A program made the position numbers and the translations under genes. The notes beneath the pieces were generated by a model. The model was given only the letters and a program-made list of their open reading frames with translations. It ran no database searches and was not told the DNA's origin. Below are positions 1 to 8,191 of a stretch of 30,633 nt of DNA, one piece after another. Location: positions 1 to 30,633 of the forward strand of contig DASPKT010000331.1 of the NCBI GenBank assembly GCA_035627915.1, read 5' to 3'. Source of the DNA: DASPKT01 sp035627915. Lineage in GTDB: Bacteria > Pseudomonadota > Alphaproteobacteria > Azospirillales > Azospirillaceae. The first letter of the stretch is position 1; each line of letters starts with the position of its first letter.

Positions 1-141
1 GCGGCACGGCGATGGCTGCCGGCGGGAACGCCGGCGCGGCGCCGCTGATCAACAGCTGGATCCGGATCGGACCGGACGGCGTGGTGACCATCCTCTGCAA
101 CACGTCGGAGATCGGGCAGGGCACCAGCAGCTCGATCCCCC
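1..141. repeat. Left copy of 141-bp exact terminal direct repeat
   Basis: Bases 1-141 are identical to 30493-30633. The shared segment lies wholly inside the iorB 5' coding region. An overlap of this exact size at both contig ends matches a common maximal k-mer in short-read assemblers, so it most likely marks a closed path in the assembly graph. That could be a circular molecule or a loop through a duplicated iorB segment. It is not a biological terminal repeat with recognisable recombination sites. Confidence 0.95.
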
Positions 142-551
142 AGATCGTGGCGGAGGAGTTGGAGGTCCGGTGGCAGGACGTCCGCGTGGCAGCAGCACCC
201 GTGGAGCCCGCCTACTACAACAAGGCGACCGGAAACAGTTATGCCGTGTTCGGCAGCATGGGCGTGAGGGGCCAGTTCGACGTCCTGCGCACCGTCGGCG
301 CCGCCGCGCGGGAGATGCTCATCGCCGCCGCCGCAGAGGGCTGGGGCGTGCCGCGGCCGGAGTGCGCGGCGCGCGACGGCAGGATCCTGCATGCCGCGTC
401 CGGGCGCAGCGCCGGATACGGGGACCTGGCGGAGCGGGCGGCGCGGCAGACGCCGCCGGCCGGTCCGCCGCTGAAGCCGCGCGGCGAATGGCGGCTGATC
501 GGGAAGGATCTGCCGCGGCTGGAAGCACTACCCAGCTTATCACTTGAATAA
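1..551 (+). pseudogene. iorB: iorB 5' fragment, broken near position 525
   Basis: This is the N-terminal part of the large molybdopterin subunit of an isoquinoline 1-oxidoreductase-type enzyme (xanthine dehydrogenase superfamily, aldehyde-dehydrogenase-like group). The frame is open from the window edge. Visible family features are the INSWIRI start of the mature protein, the EIGQGTSSSIPQIVAEEL stretch of the first molybdopterin domain, and RGEWRLIGKDLPRLE, which in relatives leads into a domain-joining segment. Just after that (about 520-530) the codons become atypical for this gene (GCA CTA) and a TAA follows at 549-551. Only about 200 of the usual 700 or more residues remain. The first 141 bases repeat at the right end, where the Tat signal and start codon of the gene lie. 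The fragment alone cannot bind the cofactor. Confidence 0.85.
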
Positions 552-888
552 AAATACAATTCTCTTGCGGTTGGACTGTGCCACCAGCCCCAGAATAACC
601 ACTATTGTTTATAATCTGCGATCGCACGGAATTGCCCTGCTGGACCTTCAGAAGCTCTGCATAAAGCGCCGGCACATTGCAATACTCGAAACTGACGAAA
701 TTGAACTTCACGGTTCGGTCGCAAATAGTCTGCTTTGTACTGTCGACGTGTAGGTCACTCGTGAACCGACCACGAGTTATGCTTGATTATACGGCGCTAT
801 CATTGATCCAAAAACTTGGAGTGAAGCCGAGCGCGTCTTTCATGGGAAAGAGAGAATCTATTGAATTCGACACATGAACCTCCTCTTT
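526..888. other. AT-richer block with no recognisable gene
   Basis: The composition changes abruptly where iorB breaks: runs such as AATAAAAATACAATT replace GC-rich coding sequence. Short open frames exist on both strands. The minus frame from about 711 (starting GTG AAG TTC AAT) reads plausibly for about 60 residues before running into the antisense of iorB, but I recognise no family. The block lies between the broken iorB and the 3' end of the leftward 310-residue gene, and is probably one edge of inserted DNA. Confidence 0.5.
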
Positions 889-1821
889 TCAGAGTGGCTT
901 ACATTGGGTGGAGAGCTTTTCGAGTTGCCCTGTCAGGAACTCGAACTCGTAGCGGGCGATGCCCTGCAGCTCGCGGCCCAGCAGCGGATCGATCAGAAGC
1001 TCGGGCTCCGCCGCATCCGCCAGATAGGGCCAGTAGCCGTAGGGGCCGGCCTCGGCCAGGATGCGCGTCAGCGCCGCGGTGAGGACGGCGCCGGGGTCCT
1101 CGTAGGGTGTGCTGCCCTTCGTCTCGGCATACCGCCAGCAGGGCTTCACCTCCGTGTCGTGCAGATGACGCAGGAACCTGATCTCATCGCGCCCATCCGG
1201 GTTCTCCGCTCCGCCCTGCCGGTCACCGGACGCGGGCCCCAGGGTGGGCGAGTAGCCGGCGCGCGGGGCCAGCGCCGCGAAGTTGTCCGGGAAGGCACGG
1301 CACAGGGCGACCTGCGCCAGGACCTGCTGCCGGAAGGCCAGCAAGCTCTCCGTCGGGTCCACCGGTTGTATCCCGAACATCGGCTTTTCATTCGCGATGA
1401 ACCAGGGGGAGAACTTCTCAGTCTCGACCTCGGCGCTGTCCAAGAGGGGGGCCTTGATGGACCAGGGGAAGAAGACGTTGCGCCCCCGTTCTTCCAGGTG
1501 CCGCTGCACCGGCCCGTTCAGATCGGCAGCGAGTTCCAAGTAGAGGAAATCAGCGGCGGCGCCCCGTAGGTAGCCGTTGCTCCAATGCCGGTGGCGGGCG
1601 ACGTAGGCTGAGTTGAGCGCCAGGATCTTGGCCTTGCGCTCCGGCGTGAAGCCTCCCGGGCCGAAGCGCTGCCTGTATGCGCCGAACCGGGGGGTTTGCT
1701 CCCCCATGTTGAACCATTGCATCCCGAATGACTCGTCATGCTGGTTTCCTTGGAACGGCACCACCTCCAGCGCTTCATCCAGAACCCAGTTGTCCCTTGA
1801 CCCATATAAGGGCAATTTCAC
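889..1821 (-). CDS. Hypothetical protein, 310 aa, family not recognised
   Basis: The leftward frame starts at GTG (1819-1821) and stops at TGA (889-891). It has good coding character and no shadow explanation. The product is soluble-looking, with no signal peptide or membrane helix, and is rich in aromatics (W, Y, F, H), for example QHDESFGMQWFNMGEQ near residues 27-42 and RHRHWSNGYLRG around 80-90. I do not recognise a catalytic motif. The GTG start lies inside a tandem dyad repeat, so either the repeat controls this gene or the true start is a nearby TTG two codons downstream; no ATG is available before about residue 34. The frame stays open upstream through the repeats until a TGA. It runs in the same direction as the tubulin/actin operon but is separated by 336 bp, so membership of that system is uncertain. 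Confidence 0.6.
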   Translation of the reverse strand: MKLPLYGSRDNWVLDEALEVVPFQGNQHDESFGMQWFNMGEQTPRFGAYRQRFGPGGFTPERKAKILALNSAYVARHRHWSNGYLRGAAADFLYLELAADLNGPVQRHLEERGRNVFFPWSIKAPLLDSAEVETEKFSPWFIANEKPMFGIQPVDPTESLLAFRQQVLAQVALCRAFPDNFAALAPRAGYSPTLGPASGDRQGGAENPDGRDEIRFLRHLHDTEVKPCWRYAETKGSTPYEDPGAVLTAALTRILAEAGPYGYWPYLADAAEPELLIDPLLGRELQGIARYEFEFLTGQLEKLSTQCKPL

Positions 1822-1867
1822 CCATAAATGGGCAAAGGGTTTGACCCATAACGGTGCAAACCATTGA
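1797..1867. repeat. Three tandem copies of a ~20-bp dyad element
   Basis: Units begin at about 1797, 1817 and 1841 and share the form TTSACCCATAWANGGGCAA, spaced 20 and 24 bp. Each unit is nearly palindromic (TTGACCCAT facing ATGGG-CAA). They overlap the GTG start of the 310-residue gene and lie upstream of it. Array, spacing and dyad symmetry suit repeated operator sites for an autoregulator. Iterons of a replicon are the alternative, but there is no rep gene. Confidence 0.6.
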
Positions 1868-2157
1868 TTTCACGTGGCACGGGTAGCCGACTCCGAGCCG
1901 GCATGGGTTGCTGCCCCTCTTTTGGATGCCAATGGCTGGAGCAGAATGTGGCTCCCTTGGCGGCCGCACGCCCTGCTGTCGGCTTCACTGCCAAGGGACC
2001 TCGCCGAGCTTTCGGATAATGGAACGCGGTTACAAACGACGCCTTTGACGGCGACCGCAGGGGCATCGCCGTCGCCCCTCGCGCAGGGGCGTGGATTGGA
2101 ACGTCGGCCGGTGTCCAAGTGAAGCTCGCAGCGCCGGGACGGCGGGAGCGCCCGATG
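1868..2157. other. Intergenic stretch without a convincing gene
   Basis: This lies between the dyad repeats and the stop codon of the leftward operon. Frames open on both strands are low-complexity Arg/Ala/Pro translations without family character. The only structured element seen is the CRISPR-like 32-mer at 2071-2102. No cas gene, leader or second repeat is visible. Confidence 0.5.
2071..2102 (+). repeat. Solitary 32-bp type I-C-like CRISPR repeat
   Basis: The 32 bases start GTCGCCCCTC, contain a perfect 6-bp stem (GCCCCT/AGGGGC) around a 5-base loop, and end GTGGATTGGAAC. This closely matches the known architecture of type I-C repeats: 32 bp, GTCGC start, GC-rich hairpin and a GTGGATTGAAAC-like 3' handle. 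Only one copy is present, and no repeat is found at the expected spacing of about 66 bp on either side. It may be a relic left-over repeat or a repeat-like element captured next to the island. The hairpin could also act as a transcript end for the leftward operon. Confidence 0.55.
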
Positions 2158-3207
2158 TCAGACCTGCCCCGGAAGCACCAGCCTGCCTCTGGTCCGCAGC
2201 TTGAAGATGTCGCCCTCCAGTTCGCCGACGGCCGGGCTCGTCACCTTGATGCGGCCCAGCCTGGCGTGCTCCAGGTCGAAATAGGGAGACAGCTGGCGCT
2301 CCATGTAGCGCCCCTCGTCCATCAGAAGGACCGCGAGGTCCATCGACAGCCGGTAGGACGGCATCAGCGCGACCAGGTTCCGGGTGCCGAGCGGAACGAT
2401 CCAGAACATGGCCTGCCAGGGCTCCGTCCCGGCGACCGACAGGACGTCGTCGACGAGGACGACCGGCTTCAGGTCGGGGCGCGCGGCAAGCGCCTGCGCC
2501 CGCTCGCGATCCTCCAGCGCCGCCGGAAGCTCATCCCGGAGCATGCTGCGCAGAAGCGCCTCCGGATCGGGAGCGTCGATGGAAGGGATCGGCTCCTCCC
2601 CGGGCGGCGAGGGGGGCTCGCCGCCGGACGCCCGGGCATCCGGGACCGCATCTCCCCGGCCCGGGTCCAAGGGGATCGGAGGCCCGTCCAAGCCCGTCGG
2701 CATCGGGCCGGCAGCTTCCTCCAGGACCAGTGTCCCGCCATCGAGGAGATGCCCGAAATCCTGCCTGCTTCGCCACCCGTCCGCACGCCCTAGGCTTTCC
2801 GGCTGCCGGATGGGGCCGGCCTCCGCCTCCGGCCGGCCCTGCCGGCGCCATCGGTCGAGGCGGAGCCGTTCCATTTCGACGGCCTCGAGCTGCAGCCGAA
2901 GCTCGCCGACCGTCGCCTCCGCCCGGCGGAGACGGAGATAGAGGAAGCCCACCGACGCGAAGCCGACCAGGCCGGCGGCGCCCAGGATGAGTTGAAGGGT
3001 GCGGTCCGGGAGACCGCCCATCCCGCCGCCCGGTTCCGCCTCCGGGACGGTCGCGGGAGCCGGCGCGGCAGGAGGCGCATCGATGACCGCGGCACCGGCG
3101 GCATCGGCCGGCGCGCCGGGGGGCGCCCCGGCCGCCGGGCCGGGCATCGCGAGGAATGCCGACAGGGCGAGCGCGACCAGCAGGGACGCGGTATTGCGAA
3201 CCGTCAT
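2158..3207 (-). CDS. Membrane-anchored coiled-coil protein, fifth gene of leftward operon
   Basis: A 349-residue protein. The N-terminus (1-27) is a signal peptide or first membrane segment. An Ala/Pro-rich linker follows, then a membrane helix around residues 72-93 (LILGAAGLVGFASVGFLYL), then a charged heptad-like segment (LRRAEATVGELRLQLEAVEMERLRL) predicted to be coiled coil. A proline-rich region leads to a folded C-terminal domain of about 110 residues (from LKPVVLVDDVLSV to the end) that I cannot assign. The start is 5 bp after the stop of the actin/Hsp70-like gene, so translation is probably coupled. With two hydrophobic segments, the coiled coil and C-terminal domain would be cytoplasmic if the first is a retained anchor or cleaved signal. 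A role tethering the cytoskeletal proteins to the membrane is an inference from context. Confidence 0.75.
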   Translation of the reverse strand: MTVRNTASLLVALALSAFLAMPGPAAGAPPGAPADAAGAAVIDAPPAAPAPATVPEAEPGGGMGGLPDRTLQLILGAAGLVGFASVGFLYLRLRRAEATVGELRLQLEAVEMERLRLDRWRRQGRPEAEAGPIRQPESLGRADGWRSRQDFGHLLDGGTLVLEEAAGPMPTGLDGPPIPLDPGRGDAVPDARASGGEPPSPPGEEPIPSIDAPDPEALLRSMLRDELPAALEDRERAQALAARPDLKPVVLVDDVLSVAGTEPWQAMFWIVPLGTRNLVALMPSYRLSMDLAVLLMDEGRYMERQLSPYFDLEHARLGRIKVTSPAVGELEGDIFKLRTRGRLVLPGQV

Positions 3208-3212
3208 GGCGG

Positions 3213-6200
3213 TCAGTCCGTCGGCCTGAACATGAGTTCGCCGACGATCATCTGCTCCACCAGCGCCCGCAGGCCGACGATGAACAGCGGCTCGTCCGGA
3301 ACCTGCTCCTCCATCGGGATCGCCTCGCCCTGCTCGCGCCGAAGCTTCTGCCGCTGCAGTTCCCCCAGACGTTCGCTGACCGGCCCGGTGATCGCGTTGA
3401 GTATCCGGGGCTCGATCGTCGCCGCCCGGCACAGATGCCGGGCATAGAGGTCGACGCAACCCACCAGGGCGGGGAAGCCGCCGATTTCCCATTTCCTGTC
3501 CGCCGGCAGCTGGGCGGCGGACAGGTTCAGCGGCTGCGGCTCGCCGTCGACCAGGATCAGCTCTCCCAGCGGGGCCGCCGTCAGGGCCCCCTCCTCCGTC
3601 AGGTTCTGGACCTCCGCCGGCGGCACGAGCAGCCCGTAGGCCACCTCCTCCTTCAGGTTCTCCCCGAAGCGGTGCTTGACCACCATGGGGTCCTTCAGCC
3701 CCGCCGCCTCGGCCAGCAGTCCGGCGAGCCTCTGCCTCTGCCGCTCGGTGATCATGTCCTTGAACAGCAGGCTGCCTCGGCCGCCGAGGCAGATGTACAA
3801 CCCGTCGGTGGAAGCCGAGAACAGCCGCCGGGAAGCCAGGTCCGCCATCAGCCCGCCCAAATAGGAGTAGAGGCCCGCCAGGGCGAATTCGGCCAGCATC
3901 TCCAGCCTTGCATAGGCGGGCGTCGCGCCGGCCGCGCCCGCCCGCGCGTCGCGCAGGGCCGTGCGGAAGCGCTCCTGGTTGATCACCATCTCGACCGCGG
4001 CGGTGACCCGCGGATCCTCCGGTGAAAGCTTCTCCAGCATCTCCGCGACGGGTCGGAACGTCCTCGCCAGCGCGGGATCGTCCTTGAAGACCTCCTGGAT
4101 CAGGCTGAAGTTCCGCCGCAGGAAGGCCACCGTCAGGTTGCGGCCGGCGAAGCGGAAGGAGCCCCGCCACAGCAGCCGGCTGTCCTGCCACAGCGACACG
4201 TCGGTGGTGCCGCCGCCGACATCCAGGCTGAGCACCGTCTGGTTGAAGTACGACTTCACGCCGCCGGACTGGTGCCGGGCGAAATAGTAGGCCGCGGCGA
4301 GCCCTTCCTCCAGGGCGGGTTCCAGCGCCTGCGCGGCCGCTTCGCGCGGCTGGCGCAGCACGGTTGACACGACCTTCGGCAGCAGGTGATCGGTGAATTC
4401 GTCCTTCTCCCCGCTGGTGAAGGCCCCGGGATAGGAGAAGCGCCACTTGACGTCCGAGGGGCTGATCCCGCGCGCCGCGCTCTCCGCCAGCGCCTGGAGG
4501 CAGATCTGCTCCAGGAACAGGGTGACGGAACGGCGGCGGCGTTGGGTCTCCTGGATCGGCGCCCTGTGTCCCCCCCATTTCAGGTCGAACCGGAGATTGT
4601 GGCTCTTCTGGCCCAGGACGAGTCCGACCTGGTCGTCCAGATTGCGGATGTAGTAGACGAGGTCGCTCCAGACCGGCCGCTCCTCCAGCTCCTCCGACAG
4701 GCCGCCGCGCCGCCGCAGCAGCGACAGGAACGGCGGAACCACCTCGGCCGCCGGGATGAACTCGGTCAGCATGAAGCGGAAGTCGAACGGCGCCCGTGGA
4801 GACGAGGCCGGCACGTCGTAGGGACTCAGCGTCCTGTTGCGGAACACGAGCAGCTGCGGGGGCTGCGCTCCGTCCCGGCAATAGACGATGCTGTTCGTCG
4901 TGCCGAAATCGACGCCCAGGCGGAAGTCCGCCTCGCGGCGCGGGGCCTCCTCCGGCGTCGGCAGCAGCATGAGGCCGGCTGGGCGTCCCTCGACGCTGGC
5001 GAACAGTGCCTCGGGCGGTTCACTCAAGGACAGGATGCCCTGGACGACCTTGCCCCTCGCATCCGTCACCTCCTCGCGGGCCTCGTCGCGCGCCTTCGCC
5101 AGCAGCGCCGGCAGCTGCTGCAGCGCTCCGGGGCCCCTCTCCCCGGCCATCGCGGCCGTGACCAGGCGGGGCGAGATGCACCCGTCGAGATCGAAGCCCT
5201 GGCCGACCGTCCCCGAATGGAACAGGAAGTGCCAGGTCCAGTCCGGGTGCCGGAAGTCCGGCCACATGCCGAGACGGTTGGCCGTCTCGACCATCACCAG
5301 GTTCCGGTCCTCGTCCCGGTAGGTCGCCCGGTATTCCAGGGTACGGACCTCGCCGGCGCTCGTGGCGACGGACAGGCGCAGGGATACCCTGACCATCCCC
5401 GTCCCGGTCTCCACGGTGACGGCCCTCCGGATTTCCTCGGGCTCGAGGAACAGGCAGAGCAACGGCGAGACCGGCAGCAGCATCGCCTGGCCGCCCGCGG
5501 GATGCTGGCGGACAAGCGTGCCGTCGCCGAAGCGGCACAGCTGCGGCGAGAACAGGTCCTTCAGGGGGCGCAGCACCATGTACCCGGCCTCGGCGGCCTC
5601 CTTCCGGATCCGGGCCTCGGTTTCCGCAGGCGTCCGCTGGAACTCGGCCAGCGTGTGGCGGCCCCATATCCTGATCTCCGCCGCCGGCCGGCCGGTACTC
5701 GCCACCAGATTGTCGTCCAGGAGGACGGCTCCCTTGAAAAGACCGGCGAAGGGGACACGGGGCCGCAGCAGCGCGTCGAACCTCTCCGCCACGCGCACCG
5801 TGGCCGCCCTGCCGAAGGCCCCGAACAGTTCGTGCGGCACGTCCAGCGGCATCGGCCGTTCGGGCAGCACTTCCACGGCGGCCGCCGCCTCCATCCGGGA
5901 GCAGTCCTGCACATAGTCGTTCAGCAGCTGGACCACGTTGCTCATCAGGGGCTTGGAGACGATCCGGTCCCTGTCGTCCCGGAAGGTGATGAGCGCGGAC
6001 TTCAGCGACTCGCAGAAGGCGGCGATCAGCTTGGCTTCCTCGGGCGTGGTCGTCGGGCGTGTCAGCGGATCGACGAGCCTGCCGCGGTGCTGGAAGGGGA
6101 ACATGTCGTCAAGCGACCGGGAATAGTCGCGCACCGGACAGACCAGCGTCGTCGGCACGAACAGCGCGATCGGGTGGCGGCCGAACTGGACGAGCCCCAG

Positions 6201-6638
6201 CCGGTTCCAGCTCATGTCGGCCATGAGGGCGGTGTCCGGCTTCAGCCGGGCCAGGACGGATTCGAACGGCTCATGGTCCCCGCCGCTGCCGTCATGCCGG
6301 CGCGCCTCGCCCGCGCCCAGCTCGAGGACGGAGCAGGAAACCGCCAGCTCCCGGTAGTCGCGCAACGCGAACATCGCGATGAGCGCCCGCCATTCCCCGA
6401 CGCTGCGGACATGCAGCGGGTGCGAGCGCTGGTCCAACGCCGCCTCGAAGTTGGTGGCCTGTGCCCAGACATCCGGGACGGACACGACGTCCGCCGCGGC
6501 CTCGCCCAGGTCGGACTTGGCGTGCAGTCCCTTGGCGATGTCGCCGAGGACGCCGAAATCGGCGAAGAACTCCCAGGCGCCGGGACGCGTCGGGCGGCGG
6601 GCGAGCTGCCCGGGGGGCAGCAGGAAGCGCAGGCTCAT
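3213..6638 (-). CDS. Large protein with Hsp70/actin-type ATPase core, 1141 aa
   Basis: Actin-fold nucleotide-binding motifs are clear. The phosphate-1 loop is D577-F-G-T-T-N-S583, the phosphate-2 loop D806-V-G-G-G-T-T-D813, and an adenosine-type glycine loop CLGGRGS lies at about 950-956. Residues 1-560 form a long N-terminal region with no family I recognise, and about 160 residues follow the ATPase core. DnaK is about 640 residues and has a substrate-binding domain not seen here, so this is not a housekeeping chaperone; the size is nearer that of large SrfB-like Hsp70-related proteins. There is no signal or membrane helix, so it is cytoplasmic. Its ATG overlaps the tubulin-like stop by 4 bp (ATGA). 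Pairing with a tubulin-like neighbour suggests an ATP-switched partner or polymer in the same complex; whether it polymerises is unknown. Confidence 0.85.
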   Translation of the reverse strand: MSLRFLLPPGQLARRPTRPGAWEFFADFGVLGDIAKGLHAKSDLGEAAADVVSVPDVWAQATNFEAALDQRSHPLHVRSVGEWRALIAMFALRDYRELAVSCSVLELGAGEARRHDGSGGDHEPFESVLARLKPDTALMADMSWNRLGLVQFGRHPIALFVPTTLVCPVRDYSRSLDDMFPFQHRGRLVDPLTRPTTTPEEAKLIAAFCESLKSALITFRDDRDRIVSKPLMSNVVQLLNDYVQDCSRMEAAAAVEVLPERPMPLDVPHELFGAFGRAATVRVAERFDALLRPRVPFAGLFKGAVLLDDNLVASTGRPAAEIRIWGRHTLAEFQRTPAETEARIRKEAAEAGYMVLRPLKDLFSPQLCRFGDGTLVRQHPAGGQAMLLPVSPLLCLFLEPEEIRRAVTVETGTGMVRVSLRLSVATSAGEVRTLEYRATYRDEDRNLVMVETANRLGMWPDFRHPDWTWHFLFHSGTVGQGFDLDGCISPRLVTAAMAGERGPGALQQLPALLAKARDEAREEVTDARGKVVQGILSLSEPPEALFASVEGRPAGLMLLPTPEEAPRREADFRLGVDFGTTNSIVYCRDGAQPPQLLVFRNRTLSPYDVPASSPRAPFDFRFMLTEFIPAAEVVPPFLSLLRRRGGLSEELEERPVWSDLVYYIRNLDDQVGLVLGQKSHNLRFDLKWGGHRAPIQETQRRRRSVTLFLEQICLQALAESAARGISPSDVKWRFSYPGAFTSGEKDEFTDHLLPKVVSTVLRQPREAAAQALEPALEEGLAAAYYFARHQSGGVKSYFNQTVLSLDVGGGTTDVSLWQDSRLLWRGSFRFAGRNLTVAFLRRNFSLIQEVFKDDPALARTFRPVAEMLEKLSPEDPRVTAAVEMVINQERFRTALRDARAGAAGATPAYARLEMLAEFALAGLYSYLGGLMADLASRRLFSASTDGLYICLGGRGSLLFKDMITERQRQRLAGLLAEAAGLKDPMVVKHRFGENLKEEVAYGLLVPPAEVQNLTEEGALTAAPLGELILVDGEPQPLNLSAAQLPADRKWEIGGFPALVGCVDLYARHLCRAATIEPRILNAITGPVSERLGELQRQKLRREQGEAIPMEEQVPDEPLFIVGLRALVEQMIVGELMFRPTD

Positions 6639-8191
6639 GCCATCACTCCTTCCGGCGAGGATTGCAACGCCCGCGGCAGGCAGCAGCCGTGCAGGGCCTG
6701 GACGAAGCGGCCGAGACCATGCCCGCCCCGACCGCGGCCGCGACTGAGCGCATCGAGGATGTCGGCGAGGTCCGAGGCCGCGTCGGCGCCGACGATCAGG
6801 TCGTCGAAACTGGCCGGCGCGCCCAGGCCGCGGCGGAGCGCCAGCATGCCGTCGGCCTCCGTCCTGTCGTCGACCAGTTCCCCGAGGTTGAAGAGGGCCA
6901 ATCCCGGGTCGTTCCCGGAAAGACGCTGGATGCTGCCCGCCCAGCGCAGCAGGTCGGCGCAGTAGTCGTCGAGGCGCGCCAGCGGCTTCTGCATGGCGTC
7001 GCCATCAAGGTCCACCCCGCCGAAATAGGCGCGAAGCCAGCTCTGGCGGTCCATGTCGCGCGAGCGTCCGCGCCGCAATGCCGGGTAGTACAGGCGGTGG
7101 TACGCGGCGGCGAAGCGCACGAGGCCGCCCAGCAGGTCCTTGACGCTCCGCTCCGGTTCCCCGGTCGTGCCGGGAACGCTGGGCAGGTCGCTCCACCCGA
7201 GCGGCTTCGTCTCGTCCGCTGCCAGGAGCCGGACGCCGGCACGGGGCTCCGGCTCGGGATCGGAGAAGAAGTCCAGGCATGCCAGGGCCGCCAGCAGTTC
7301 GGGAGCCATGGGCGGGTTGCTCTGTCCCTGTCCGCCGATGTCGAACCCCTCGAGCTGGATGGGGCGGGGCCAGCCCAGCACGGTCATGCTGTCGAAGATC
7401 GGCTTGCCGGATCCGGCGAGGGTCTGGTGATAGTAGCGGAGCGCCCCCTGCGACTGGCTGAGGAACGCCGCCGACCGGGCAGCCACCACCTGTTCGTCAT
7501 CGTCGGGATCGGTGTAGCCGAAATAGGGCAGCAGCACGCCGGCACCGATACGGAAATCGGTCATCCCGGCCTCGGCAAGGCGGCTTCGCAGCACACGGGC
7601 GACGGTGGGCAGGCCGGCGGCGCCGGTGCCGCCGAAGATCGAGCCCGTCAGGAAGATCCGCACGGGCACGCCGGACCCGAGGTCGCGCTTGACGCGCAGA
7701 AGATCGGTCCAGAACGGCGATTCGCCGTTCGCCGTGGCGGCGATCACCGCTGCGCCGATGGCCGGGCGCCCCCGGAAGCCGACCTCGAGGTCGAGCGTCT
7801 GCTCCTCTCGCGGATGGAACAGGCTTTCGAACAGATGTTCCGCCGCGGGGCGCATCATCCCGCGGGCGCCGAAAAGCGCGCGCAGGTCCCGCCTCCCGTC
7901 CGGCACCGGGGACCAGACGAGGTCGGGCTCAGCCGCCGTCACCTCGGTGCGCAGGAAATGCGCCTTCGGCGCCAGCGCCTGGTCGGCCGCCTTCCGAAGG
8001 CTCGCCTGCAGGTCCGCATATTGGCCGGAAAGACGCTTGAGCCGCCCGATATTGCCGTTCCCCCGATCGGGGTCCATGTGGCCGATCCACATTTTCCGGG
8101 GGCCGAGGCCGGCGGCGGTCATGTGGAGCGCGGCCTCCAGCACCCGGCTGCCGGAACCGCCGATGCCGATCAGGTAGCAATGCGCCGTCAT
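6635..8191 (-). CDS. Tubulin-like GTPase (Tubulin_2-type), 518 aa
   Basis: The N-terminus reads YLIGIGGSGSRVLEAAL, a Rossmann-type glycine-rich nucleotide loop at residues 9-15 as in FtsZ/tubulin. The tubulin signature loop (consensus GGGTGSG) appears as F186-G-G-T-G-A-A-G193, preceded by the strand VRIFLTG. Spacing between the two motifs (about 175 residues) is larger than in FtsZ (about 85). With the total length and lack of an FtsZ C-terminal tail, this fits the poorly studied bacterial Tubulin_2 group rather than FtsZ. It should bind GTP in the cytoplasm. The gene overlaps both neighbours by 4 bp (ATGA junctions), so stoichiometric co-translation with the membrane protein and the Hsp70-like protein is likely. 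The signature loop has Ala-Ala where polymerising tubulins have Thr/Ser-Gly, so polymer formation is not assured. Confidence 0.82.
   Translation of the reverse strand: MTAHCYLIGIGGSGSRVLEAALHMTAAGLGPRKMWIGHMDPDRGNGNIGRLKRLSGQYADLQASLRKAADQALAPKAHFLRTEVTAAEPDLVWSPVPDGRRDLRALFGARGMMRPAAEHLFESLFHPREEQTLDLEVGFRGRPAIGAAVIAATANGESPFWTDLLRVKRDLGSGVPVRIFLTGSIFGGTGAAGLPTVARVLRSRLAEAGMTDFRIGAGVLLPYFGYTDPDDDEQVVAARSAAFLSQSQGALRYYHQTLAGSGKPIFDSMTVLGWPRPIQLEGFDIGGQGQSNPPMAPELLAALACLDFFSDPEPEPRAGVRLLAADETKPLGWSDLPSVPGTTGEPERSVKDLLGGLVRFAAAYHRLYYPALRRGRSRDMDRQSWLRAYFGGVDLDGDAMQKPLARLDDYCADLLRWAGSIQRLSGNDPGLALFNLGELVDDRTEADGMLALRRGLGAPASFDDLIVGADAASDLADILDALSRGRGRGGHGLGRFVQALHGCCLPRALQSSPEGVMA

Noticed and set aside
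2036..2170. A longer CRISPR array around the 32-bp repeat
   Set aside because: Positions about 66 bp on either side of 2071-2102 were inspected and carry no recognisable second repeat.
2158..4881. 907-residue minus-strand frame spanning two genes
   Set aside because: Its C-terminal part is the real 349-residue protein from 3207; the upstream part is a shadow of the actin/Hsp70-like gene in another frame, Arg/Gly/Pro-rich.
4386..6965. 859-residue open frame on the plus strand across the actin/Hsp70-like gene
   Set aside because: It is antisense to a gene with clear ATPase motifs, is Arg/Gln/His/Pro-rich without family character, and is explained by very high GC and few stops.
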